Positions 56,501-64,000 of a stretch of DNA of 64,000 nt are shown here, piece by piece. The position numbers and the translations under genes are program-made. Where the stretch lies: the NCBI GenBank assembly GCA_021307345.1, contig CP089930.1, positions 3,968,001 through 4,032,000 of the forward strand, given 5' to 3'. How positions within the stretch are numbered: the first letter of the stretch is position 1; every line of letters begins with the position of its first letter. This DNA comes from Escherichia coli (GTDB taxonomy: Bacteria > Pseudomonadota > Gammaproteobacteria > Enterobacterales > Enterobacteriaceae). The notes beneath the pieces were generated by a model. That model did not search any database and was not told the origin of the DNA. It was given only the letters and a program-made list of their open reading frames with translations.

Positions 56501-59500
56501 ATTATGGAGACGTTATTAACCAGGCCGGTGCGGTCATTAATTTACACGGTGCGGGAACTTATGGCGTTTCTGCCACTAAAGGAACTGCCACCAATATCGG
56601 AGAGATTAATGTCAACGGGTTTATTCCGACACTTGATGAAAACGGGAATACCATTAGCGAAACATACTGGCAAACCAGTACTGCTTTTCTGATGGGCGGT
56701 GGTATGTTGGCGGGTTCGACCGATACTTCGGTGGGCGATGCCACAGGACTGAATACCGGAACCATCAACGTCAAGAATGAAGGTTTTGGTATGCTAGCAC
56801 TTAATGGCGGTACAGCGGTAAACCAGGGCACCATCAACCTGACGGCGGATGAAAACGTCACTAAGCAGCAGGATAACCAGCTATTTGCGATGGGCGCGAT
56901 TGGCAGTGGCGTGGCGATTAATGACAAAACTGGTGTGATCAATATTGATACCGACGTCGGCCAGGCTTTTTATACTGACGGTTCAGGCACCATTATTAAT
57001 TACGGAACCATTTGCACGCTGGGCATTTGTGAAAATTCCGGTGAGTATAACCCGACCGATCCGGCAGTTAGCCAGGTCTACACCGGGGGCGATACTTTCA
57101 GCACTGAAGGGCAGTCAACGAATTTCGCTCAGTCTGTGGTGATTACTAACACCACGCCAGGCAGCGTCATCAACTCCGGTACGATTTCTGGCCCAGTGGT
57201 GACGGTGCTGAACGGTGAACTGGAAAATACCGCAACAGGAATTATCAATAACCTGATAAAACTGAACGAAGGTGGCGAGGTCGATAACGCGGGCACACTG
57301 AGCAATATCGATATTGATGGCGGCACGCTGAATAACGATGGCACGGTTTCTGGCCAGATAACAATGTATGCTGGCAAAAATACTTCGCAGGTGAACAATA
57401 ACGGCACGATTAATAAACTGGTGCAGAAAGCGGGCGTCTTTAACAACAGCGGCACCGTCACCAGTCGCATCGACCAGCAGAACGGCATCTTCAATAACCA
57501 AAAAGACGGCATTGTAAAACATGGTTCTAAATTAACCAATAATGCAGTGGTGAATAACGACGGCACCTGGATTCTGGGCAACAGCAGCGAAGACAGTAAT
57601 GCCGGGATGCTGGAAATCGATAACAATGCCGTTTTTAACAACCACGGCGAATTTATTCTCGATAACAACAAAAACGCCGTTCACATCAACCAGTCTGGCA
57701 CACTCTACAACACCGGGCATATGTCACTGACGAACTCCTCCCACAACGGCGCAGTCAATATTTGGGGGGGAAACGGGCGCTTTATTAACAATGGTAAAGT
57801 GGATTCAACCGCCAAATCAGTCGTTGTCAGCGCCAGTAACGCCGCAGCTACGGACGCGTTCTTCTGGAACATGAGTGAAGGTGAGATTAATTTCGATCAT
57901 GATAACGCCAGCGCCGTGAAATTCACGCACACCAACTATGTCGCGCAGAATGACGGCACCATGAACATCAGCGGCAATAATACCGTGGCGATGGAAGGGA
58001 ATAATAACGCGCAACTGGTCAATAAGGGCATTATTAATCTGGGAACGGAAGGCACGACCGATACCGGCCTGATTGGTATGCAACTGGATGCCAATGCCAC
58101 GGCGGACGCAGTTATTGAGAACAATGGCACCATTAATATCTATGCCAATGATTCTTATGCGTTCAGTGTGCTGGGGACGAATGGCCACGTAGTCAACAAC
58201 GGTACGGTAGTGATCGCCGATGGCGTAACCGGGTCAGGCCTGATCAAACAGGGCGGCAGCGTGAACGTGGAAGGTATTAACGGTAACAACGGTAACTCCA
58301 CCGAAGTCCATTACGGCGATTACACGTTGCCGGATGTGCCGAATACCACGGTGACATCGTTTGTTGATAATACAACGGGCGAAGAGAGCGGCACCAACAG
58401 CCTCAACGGCTACGTTGTGGGAACCAACGCTGATGGCAGCGCCGGTAAGCTGAAAGTAAACAAGGCCAGCATGAGCGGCGTGGAAATCAACACCGGCTTC
58501 GCCGCAGGCACAGCAGACACTACAGTCACCTTCGATAACGTGGTGCAGGGCAGTAACCTGACGGATGCTGATGCCATCACCTCCACCTCTGTGGTGTGGA
58601 ATGCGCAGGGTAGCACCGATGCCAGCGGTAACGTTGACGTCACCATGAACAAAAATGCTTATACCGATGTGGCTACCGATGCCTCGGTGAATGATGTTGC
58701 GCAGGCGCTGGACGCGGGTTACACCAATAACGAGCTATACACCAGTCTGAACGTAGGCACCACGGCGGAGCTTAACAGTGCGCTTAAGCAAATCAGCGGC
58801 AGTCAGGCGACCACCGTATTCCGTGAAGCACGGGTGTTAAGCAACCGCTTCAGTATGCTGGCGGATGCCGCACCGAAGGTGGGCAACGGTCTGGCGTTCA
58901 ACGTGGTGGCAAAAGGCGATCCGCGCGCGGAACTGGGCAACGACACGCAATATGACATGTTGGCGCTGCGTAAAACTCTCGACCTGAGTGAAAGCCAGAG
59001 CCTGAGCCTGGAGTATGGGATCGCCCGTCTGGATGGTAACGGTTCTGACTCGGCAGGGGACAACGGCGTGACCGGCGGCTACAGCCAGTTCTTTGGACTG
59101 AAGCACCAGATGGCGTTCGAAAACGGGATGAGCTGGAATAACGCCCTGCGTTATGATGTTCATAACCTCGACAGCAGCCGTGCCGTAGCCTACGGCGACG
59201 TCAGTAAAACAGCCGATACCAACGTGAAACAGCAGTACCTGGAGTTCCGCAGCGAAGGGGCGAAAACCTTTGAACCACGCGAAGGGTTGAAAATAACGCC
59301 GTATGCCGGAGTGAAACTGCGCCACACGCTGGAAGGCGGTTATCAGGAACGCAACGCCGGTGACTTTAACCTGAATATGAACAGCGGCAGCGAAACGGCG
59401 GTGGACGGCATCGTTGGCCTGAAACTGGACTACGCAGGTAAAGACGGCTGGAGCGCGAACGCGACGCTGGAAGGTGGCCCAAACCTGAGTTATGCGAAGA

Positions 59501-59706
59501 GCCAGCGTACAGCAAGTCTTGCCGGAGCTGGCAGCCAGTACTTTAATGTTGACGACGGGCAGAAGGGCGGCGGTATCAATAGCCTGGCAAGCGTTGGCGT
59601 GAAGTACAGCAGCAAAGAAAGTTCGCTGCATCTGGACGCTTACCACTGGAAAGAGGACGGCATCAGCGATAAAGGCGTGATGCTGAACTTTAAGAAAACG
59701 TTCTGA
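53503..59706 (+). CDS. ydbA: YdbA autotransporter adhesin-like protein, intact
   Basis: 2067 residues. A signal peptide (MQRKKLLSVCVAMALSSQTW, cleaved near WAA) is followed by an unusual hydrophobic segment (about 67-88, LPWAAAGLAAVVTGVAVYAL) and thirteen 10-residue TP(V/I)PPDDG(G/D)D repeats (about 106-235). The passenger (about 240-1780) is a long beta-helix with recurring NxGxI/xGDNN-type turns, rich in Asn, Gly, Asp and Thr. The last 280 residues form the autotransporter barrel ending MLNFKKTF. In K-12 the gene is broken by IS2; here it reads through. Outer-membrane location and adhesion are inferred from family. Confidence 0.9.
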   Translation: MQRKKLLSVCVAMALSSQTWAADTTTTESADETRKSSKISCPANIQILNKEQLEHLPAECRDLKDSAVLPWAAAGLAAVVTGVAVYALHDDNNHHDDPSPVPDDGGNTPVPPDDGGDTPVPPDDGGDTPVPPDDGDDTPIPPDDGDDTPIPPDDGDDTPIPPDDGGDTPVPPDDGGDTPVPPDDGGDTPVPPDDGGDTPVPPDDGGDTPVPPDDGGDTPVPPDDGGDAPVPPDDKPDPIKFNNNVTWDQAEKTVQIRNATFTYTENADGSYILTAKDGRQTIVKQWKVNEDSNTAVFEGVNKAGGIIWSYDDEGKIHITKEAGVVVDGTTGNDIKVSDAIITDQGGNTALNGGTVMTVEGDNIVLNNDGKTTAIGEGSVVGILTGDDITINNNGETEVDGGTAVIVNGDSTTINTQGDAAFTHGGTGSLINGDEATIDNKGNMTVDGENSAATKIVGNDALIKQEGDLYVSDAAHGIDVTGNGTIVSNKGNITVVDDKSIGVLLDGSNATFMNIGDITVGDTGREGNPFGVLIDGDNATFVNVGDITTNNSGTGIKVAGNEGSVSLSGKMSVNDATTGLEVNGNDNSITMTTYELSIAGENATGVNLSGNGNNLEISGDMTVDGKNTVGTRVMGDDVSVLQNGDLYVSGAAHGIDIQGTRAKISNTGKITVIDNDSVGVLIEGDDEQFGNIGEIDVSQNGTGISLIGDREQVSLYGDINVTQERDDSGNFQGATGISIAGNDSQVTLEGDVNLTSDMGSSPTESDNHLNGLVISGDNNTISLNGSLNIEAYSSFFREQPELDGVVVAGDDNVVNLNGGVNISGDTGGHGINGIYVSGDSVVNISGHSVLDITSIRGATGLIYVTDGGSVVLDENSVTDVFSPVRDASYYGDNSTITADGIGSSAENKGEINALTAKEIIFAINGASVINSGTINIKTVESSVDDGRTGVVRANGKNSSASNASGGVVNITSSLAPSGANGNPNYPLRWYYKTYYALLASDYGDVINQAGAVINLHGAGTYGVSATKGTATNIGEINVNGFIPTLDENGNTISETYWQTSTAFLMGGGMLAGSTDTSVGDATGLNTGTINVKNEGFGMLALNGGTAVNQGTINLTADENVTKQQDNQLFAMGAIGSGVAINDKTGVINIDTDVGQAFYTDGSGTIINYGTICTLGICENSGEYNPTDPAVSQVYTGGDTFSTEGQSTNFAQSVVITNTTPGSVINSGTISGPVVTVLNGELENTATGIINNLIKLNEGGEVDNAGTLSNIDIDGGTLNNDGTVSGQITMYAGKNTSQVNNNGTINKLVQKAGVFNNSGTVTSRIDQQNGIFNNQKDGIVKHGSKLTNNAVVNNDGTWILGNSSEDSNAGMLEIDNNAVFNNHGEFILDNNKNAVHINQSGTLYNTGHMSLTNSSHNGAVNIWGGNGRFINNGKVDSTAKSVVVSASNAAATDAFFWNMSEGEINFDHDNASAVKFTHTNYVAQNDGTMNISGNNTVAMEGNNNAQLVNKGIINLGTEGTTDTGLIGMQLDANATADAVIENNGTINIYANDSYAFSVLGTNGHVVNNGTVVIADGVTGSGLIKQGGSVNVEGINGNNGNSTEVHYGDYTLPDVPNTTVTSFVDNTTGEESGTNSLNGYVVGTNADGSAGKLKVNKASMSGVEINTGFAAGTADTTVTFDNVVQGSNLTDADAITSTSVVWNAQGSTDASGNVDVTMNKNAYTDVATDASVNDVAQALDAGYTNNELYTSLNVGTTAELNSALKQISGSQATTVFREARVLSNRFSMLADAAPKVGNGLAFNVVAKGDPRAELGNDTQYDMLALRKTLDLSESQSLSLEYGIARLDGNGSDSAGDNGVTGGYSQFFGLKHQMAFENGMSWNNALRYDVHNLDSSRAVAYGDVSKTADTNVKQQYLEFRSEGAKTFEPREGLKITPYAGVKLRHTLEGGYQERNAGDFNLNMNSGSETAVDGIVGLKLDYAGKDGWSANATLEGGPNLSYAKSQRTASLAGAGSQYFNVDDGQKGGGINSLASVGVKYSSKESSLHLDAYHWKEDGISDKGVMLNFKKTF
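53820..54209 (+). repeat. Thirteen tandem 30-bp in-frame repeats in ydbA
   Basis: Each unit encodes ten residues (DTPVPPDDGG and variants DTPIPPDDGD). Copies 3-6 carry the I/GDD variants as a block, copies 7-12 are nearly identical at DNA level, indicating recent duplication. The 30-bp period keeps the frame, so copy-number changes alter stalk length without breaking the gene. Confidence 0.9.
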
Positions 59707-59727
59707 TTTTTAATCTGCGACACAAAA

Positions 59728-59759
59728 ACCGCAACGCTGATACAGGTTGCGGTTTTTTT
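59728..59759 (+). terminator. ydbA terminator
   Basis: ACCGCAAC-loop-GTTGCGGT hairpin followed by six T residues. Confidence 0.85.
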
Positions 59760-59813
59760 ATTGTTATCCCTAAACAACCTCCTCAAGAGGTCGTTCAGGG
59801 ATAACAATAAAAA
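59755..59813. repeat. Long hairpin between convergent ydbA and azoR
   Basis: TTTTTATTGTTATCCCT pairs perfectly with AGGGATAACAATAAAAA across a 25-nt interior that itself pairs except for one mismatch. It overlaps both flanking terminators and may serve as a bidirectional terminator. Confidence 0.65.
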
Positions 59814-59835
59814 GCCTCCCACAGTTGCAGGAGGC
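59806..59835 (-). terminator. azoR terminator
   Basis: GCCTCC / GGAGGC stem with a 10-nt loop; followed on the minus strand by TTTTT. Confidence 0.75.
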
Positions 59836-59845
59836 CTCTTAAAAC

Positions 59846-60460
<615 letters not shown>

Positions 60461-60651
60461 TTATAGATGTTTGAATGGGCGATGCCCCGTTGCTTGTTGA
60501 CACTTTATTCACAATCCTGCCACAGAGATAGCGCAATAAATCGAAGTCTATGTTCGAATTTATTGAACAACGCATAAAAAACCGCGATGTGGTACTCTAT
60601 ATCTATCATTTAAAAGAAAATTAACCAGGCAGACTACTGCCCTCTAACGTT

Positions 60652-63600
60652 ATGACAGAACAACAAAAATTGACCTTTAATGCCTTGCAGCAGCGGCTGG
60701 ATTCGCTAATGCTGCGTGACAGAATGCGCTTTTCCCGCCGTCTGCATGGTGTGAAGAAGGTTAAAAATCCTGATGCACAACAGGCTATTTTCCAGGAAAT
60801 GGCAAAAGAGATTGACCTGGCAGCAGGGAAAGTCCTGCTGCGTGAAGCGGCGCGTCCGGAGATTACTTATCCGGAAAATTTACCGGTTAGTCAGAAAAAA
60901 CAGGACATTCTCGAAGCGATTCGCGATCACCAGGTCGTCATTGTCGCCGGTGAAACGGGTTCCGGTAAAACTACCCAGTTACCGAAAATCTGTATGGAGC
61001 TGGGGCGCGGGATTAAAGGGCTGATCGGCCATACCCAGCCGCGTCGCCTGGCGGCACGAACGGTAGCGAACCGTATTGCTGAAGAGTTGCAGACCGAGCC
61101 CGGTGGTTGTATCGGTTATAAGGTTCGTTTTAGCGATCACGTAAGCGACAATACGATGGTCAAACTGATGACTGACGGTATCTTGCTGGCGGAAATCCAG
61201 CAGGATCGCCTGCTGATGCAGTATGACACCATCATCATCGATGAAGCGCACGAGCGTAGCCTGAACATTGATTTTCTGCTCGGTTATCTGAAAGAGTTGC
61301 TGCCGCGTCGTCCAGATCTGAAAGTGATCATCACCTCGGCGACCATCGATCCTGAACGTTTCTCACGCCACTTTAATAATGCGCCGATTATCGAAGTTTC
61401 CGGTCGCACTTATCCGGTGGAAGTGCGCTATCGTCCGATTGTTGAAGAAGCGGATGACACCGAACGAGACCAGTTGCAGGCCATTTTCGATGCCGTAGAA
61501 GAGCTAAGCCAGGAAAGTCCTGGTGATATCCTGATCTTTATGAGCGGCGAGCGGGAAATTCGTGATACCGCTGATGCGCTGAACAAGCTGAATCTGCGTC
61601 ATACCGAAATATTGCCGCTTTACGCACGACTATCTAACAGCGAACAAAACCGCGTCTTCCAGTCGCACAGCGGACGGCGCATTGTGCTGGCGACCAACGT
61701 CGCGGAAACGTCGCTGACCGTACCGGGTATTAAATACGTTATCGACCCCGGTACGGCGCGTATCAGCCGCTATAGCTATCGCACGAAAGTGCAGCGTTTG
61801 CCGATTGAGCCGATTTCGCAGGCTTCTGCTAATCAGCGTAAAGGTCGCTGCGGACGTGTGTCAGAAGGGATCTGTATTCGTCTCTATTCCGAAGACGATT
61901 TTCTCTCGCGCCCGGAGTTTACCGACCCGGAAATTCTGCGTACCAACCTGGCCTCGGTTATTTTGCAGATGACCGCGCTGGGGCTGGGCGATATCGCTGC
62001 GTTCCCGTTTGTCGAAGCACCGGATAAACGCAATATCCAGGATGGCGTGCGTCTGCTCGAAGAGCTGGGCGCGATCACCACTGATGAACAGGCCAGCGCC
62101 TATAAACTGACGCCGCTCGGTCGCCAGCTCTCTCAGCTGCCTGTCGATCCTCGTTTGGCGCGGATGGTACTGGAAGCGCAGAAACATGGCTGTGTAAGGG
62201 AAGCGATGATTATCACTTCCGCGCTCTCCATTCAGGATCCGCGTGAGCGACCAATGGACAAACAGCAGGCATCGGATGAGAAACATCGTCGTTTCCACGA
62301 TAAAGAGTCCGACTTCCTCGCGTTTGTAAATCTGTGGAATTATCTTGGCGAGCAGCAAAAGGCGCTTTCTTCTAACGCCTTCCGTCGCCTGTGCCGTACC
62401 GATTACCTTAACTATCTGCGTGTGCGCGAATGGCAGGATATCTACACCCAGTTGCGTCAGGTGGTGAAAGAACTTGGCATTCCGGTCAACAGCGAACCGG
62501 CGGAGTATCGCGAAATTCACATCGCCTTACTGACCGGTTTGCTATCCCATATCGGCATGAAAGATGCCGATAAACAGGAATATACCGGTGCACGTAACGC
62601 GCGTTTCTCCATCTTCCCCGGTTCTGGTTTATTCAAAAAGCCGCCGAAATGGGTAATGGTGGCGGAATTGGTAGAAACCAGCCGCCTGTGGGGGCGCATT
62701 GCTGCGCGTATCGATCCAGAATGGGTGGAACCCGTTGCGCAGCATTTGATTAAACGCACCTACAGCGAACCGCACTGGGAACGGGCGCAGGGCGCGGTGA
62801 TGGCAACGGAAAAAGTCACTGTGTATGGATTGCCGATTGTTGCCGCGCGCAAGGTCAACTACAGCCAGATTGATCCGGCGTTATGTCGTGAACTCTTTAT
62901 TCGCCACGCGCTGGTGGAAGGTGACTGGCAGACGCGTCACGCATTCTTCCGTGAAAACCTGAAACTGCGGGCCGAAGTGGAAGAACTGGAACACAAATCA
63001 CGTCGCCGCGATATTCTGGTTGATGACGAAACGTTGTTTGAGTTTTATGACCAGCGCATCAGCCACGATGTAATCTCCGCTCGTCACTTCGACAGCTGGT
63101 GGAAAAAAGTCAGCCGCGAAACGCCTGATTTGCTGAACTTTGAAAAGAGCATGTTGATCAAAGAAGGGGCGGAAAAAATCAGCAAGCTGGATTACCCGAA
63201 CTTCTGGCATCAGGGCAATCTCAAGCTGCGTTTGAGCTATCAGTTTGAGCCCGGCGCGGATGCTGACGGTGTGACGGTACATATCCCGCTGCCGTTACTT
63301 AACCAGGTTGAGGAGAGTGGGTTTGAGTGGCAGATCCCCGGCCTGCGCCGCGAACTGATCATCGCGCTGATTAAATCGTTGCCGAAACCGGTACGGCGTA
63401 ATTTTGTACCCGCGCCAAACTACGCCGAAGCGTTCTTAGGCCGCGTCACGCCACTGGAGCTGCCGTTGCTCGACAGCCTTGAGCGCGAGCTGCGGCGGAT
63501 GACCGGCGTTACCGTTGACCGCGAGGACTGGCACTGGGATCAGGTGCCCGATCACCTGAAAATCACCTTCCGCGTGGTGGATGACAAAAACAAGAAGCTA

Positions 63601-64000
63601 AAAGAAGGGCGCTCGCTACAAGATCTGAAAGACGCGCTGAAAGGCAAAGTGCAGGAAACGCTGTCTGCGGTGGCGGATGACGGTATCGAGCAGAGCGGCT
63701 TACATATCTGGAGCTTTGGGCAACTGCCGGAAAGCTACGAGCAGAAGCGCGGCAACTACAAAGTGAAGGCGTGGCCGGCGCTGGTGGATGAGCGCGACAG
63801 TGTGGCGATCAAACTGTTTGATAATCCGCTGGAACAGAAGCAAGCGATGTGGAACGGTCTTCGCCGTTTGCTACTGCTGAATATTCCATCGCCGATCAAG
63901 TACTTGCATGAAAAGTTACCAAACAAAGCCAAGTTAGGGCTGTACTTTAACCCGTATGGCAAAGTGCTGGATCTGATCGACGACTGTATCTCCTGCGGTG
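60652..64000 (+). CDS. hrpA: ATP-dependent RNA helicase HrpA (3' end outside window)
   Basis: 1116 codons from the ATG at 60652 to the window edge; K-12 HrpA has 1300 residues, so the last about 185 are missing. DEAH-box helicase: Walker A AGETGSGKTTQ (near 102), DEAH box IIIDEAHERS (near 200), motif III TSATID, motif VI QRKGRCGR (near 390), then HA2/OB-fold domains and the long HrpA-specific C-terminal region. It rescues stalled or collided ribosomes and processes fimbrial daa mRNA. Sequence is intact as far as seen. Confidence 0.95.
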   Translation, partial: MTEQQKLTFNALQQRLDSLMLRDRMRFSRRLHGVKKVKNPDAQQAIFQEMAKEIDLAAGKVLLREAARPEITYPENLPVSQKKQDILEAIRDHQVVIVAGETGSGKTTQLPKICMELGRGIKGLIGHTQPRRLAARTVANRIAEELQTEPGGCIGYKVRFSDHVSDNTMVKLMTDGILLAEIQQDRLLMQYDTIIIDEAHERSLNIDFLLGYLKELLPRRPDLKVIITSATIDPERFSRHFNNAPIIEVSGRTYPVEVRYRPIVEEADDTERDQLQAIFDAVEELSQESPGDILIFMSGEREIRDTADALNKLNLRHTEILPLYARLSNSEQNRVFQSHSGRRIVLATNVAETSLTVPGIKYVIDPGTARISRYSYRTKVQRLPIEPISQASANQRKGRCGRVSEGICIRLYSEDDFLSRPEFTDPEILRTNLASVILQMTALGLGDIAAFPFVEAPDKRNIQDGVRLLEELGAITTDEQASAYKLTPLGRQLSQLPVDPRLARMVLEAQKHGCVREAMIITSALSIQDPRERPMDKQQASDEKHRRFHDKESDFLAFVNLWNYLGEQQKALSSNAFRRLCRTDYLNYLRVREWQDIYTQLRQVVKELGIPVNSEPAEYREIHIALLTGLLSHIGMKDADKQEYTGARNARFSIFPGSGLFKKPPKWVMVAELVETSRLWGRIAARIDPEWVEPVAQHLIKRTYSEPHWERAQGAVMATEKVTVYGLPIVAARKVNYSQIDPALCRELFIRHALVEGDWQTRHAFFRENLKLRAEVEELEHKSRRRDILVDDETLFEFYDQRISHDVISARHFDSWWKKVSRETPDLLNFEKSMLIKEGAEKISKLDYPNFWHQGNLKLRLSYQFEPGADADGVTVHIPLPLLNQVEESGFEWQIPGLRRELIIALIKSLPKPVRRNFVPAPNYAEAFLGRVTPLELPLLDSLERELRRMTGVTVDREDWHWDQVPDHLKITFRVVDDKNKKLKEGRSLQDLKDALKGKVQETLSAVADDGIEQSGLHIWSFGQLPESYEQKRGNYKVKAWPALVDERDSVAIKLFDNPLEQKQAMWNGLRRLLLLNIPSPIKYLHEKLPNKAKLGLYFNPYGKVLDLIDDCISCG

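Noticed and set aside
58837-59646. 269-codon minus-strand ORF opposite the YdbA barrel
   Set aside because: Entirely antisense to a well-conserved barrel domain; no recognisable protein content.

Overview
The window is chromosomal DNA of Escherichia coli, or something very close to it. The right third carries a run of recognisable E. coli backbone genes (uspF, ompN, the sRNA gene micC, ydbK, ydbJ, hslJ, ldhA, ydbH-ynbE-ydbL, ydbA, azoR, hrpA). The left two thirds are the rightward part of a Rac-family lambdoid prophage. The integration site is visible: a 17-codon 5' remnant of ttcA (the ttcC remnant known from K-12) lies at 41803-41856 on the minus strand, so this is the right attachment end of a prophage inserted in ttcA. 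The left end, with integrase, lies outside the window.

Phage layout, left to right: a divergently transcribed CI/RacR-type repressor (cut by the window start) with its operator/promoter region; YdaS/YdaT-type regulators; a replication module (YdaU-like initiator carrying inverted-repeat iterons, YdaV DnaC-like loader, YdaW-like and DUF977-like small DNA-binding proteins); then an AT-rich cargo gene with its own promoter encoding a 752-residue nuclease-fold-like/NACHT NTPase, a candidate anti-phage defence protein, followed by about 1 kb of AT-rich, poorly coding DNA. Next come a nin-like segment (YdfU-like, YbcO-like, antiterminator Q), the late leader with tR' and a strongly folded candidate C4-like RNA, two TolA-C-like lipoproteins, and a phage-21-type lysis cassette (pinholin, YdfR-like, SAR endolysin, Rz/Rz1) with one antisense gene. 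trkG, the Rac potassium transporter, follows. The virion module begins with a ParB-like protein and a TAGT-like glycosyltransferase, then terminase, portal, MuF-like protein, scaffold, P22-type coat, connectors, tail tube, tail chaperones with a -1 frameshift site, and tape measure. From minor tail protein L onward the genes are closely lambda-like (L, K, I with an apparent frameshift, J, Lom, side tail fibre), then a tfa remnant, pinR and ynaE.

Unlike K-12 Rac, which is deleted for structural genes, this prophage keeps an almost complete morphogenesis set. The one clear lesion is a one-base loss in tail gene I.

The chromosomal part is ordinary E. coli physiology: fermentation and electron transfer (ldhA, ydbK), envelope biogenesis (YdbH-YnbE-YdbL bridge), porin and its neighbouring sRNA (ompN, micC), stress (uspF, hslJ, azoR) and RNA helicase hrpA. 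Compared with the K-12 order as I remember it, the feaR-feaB-tynA-paa block is absent between ydbL and ydbA, and ydbC-ydbD-ynbABCD are absent between ydbA and azoR. ydbA itself is an intact 2067-residue autotransporter gene with thirteen 30-bp in-frame repeats.
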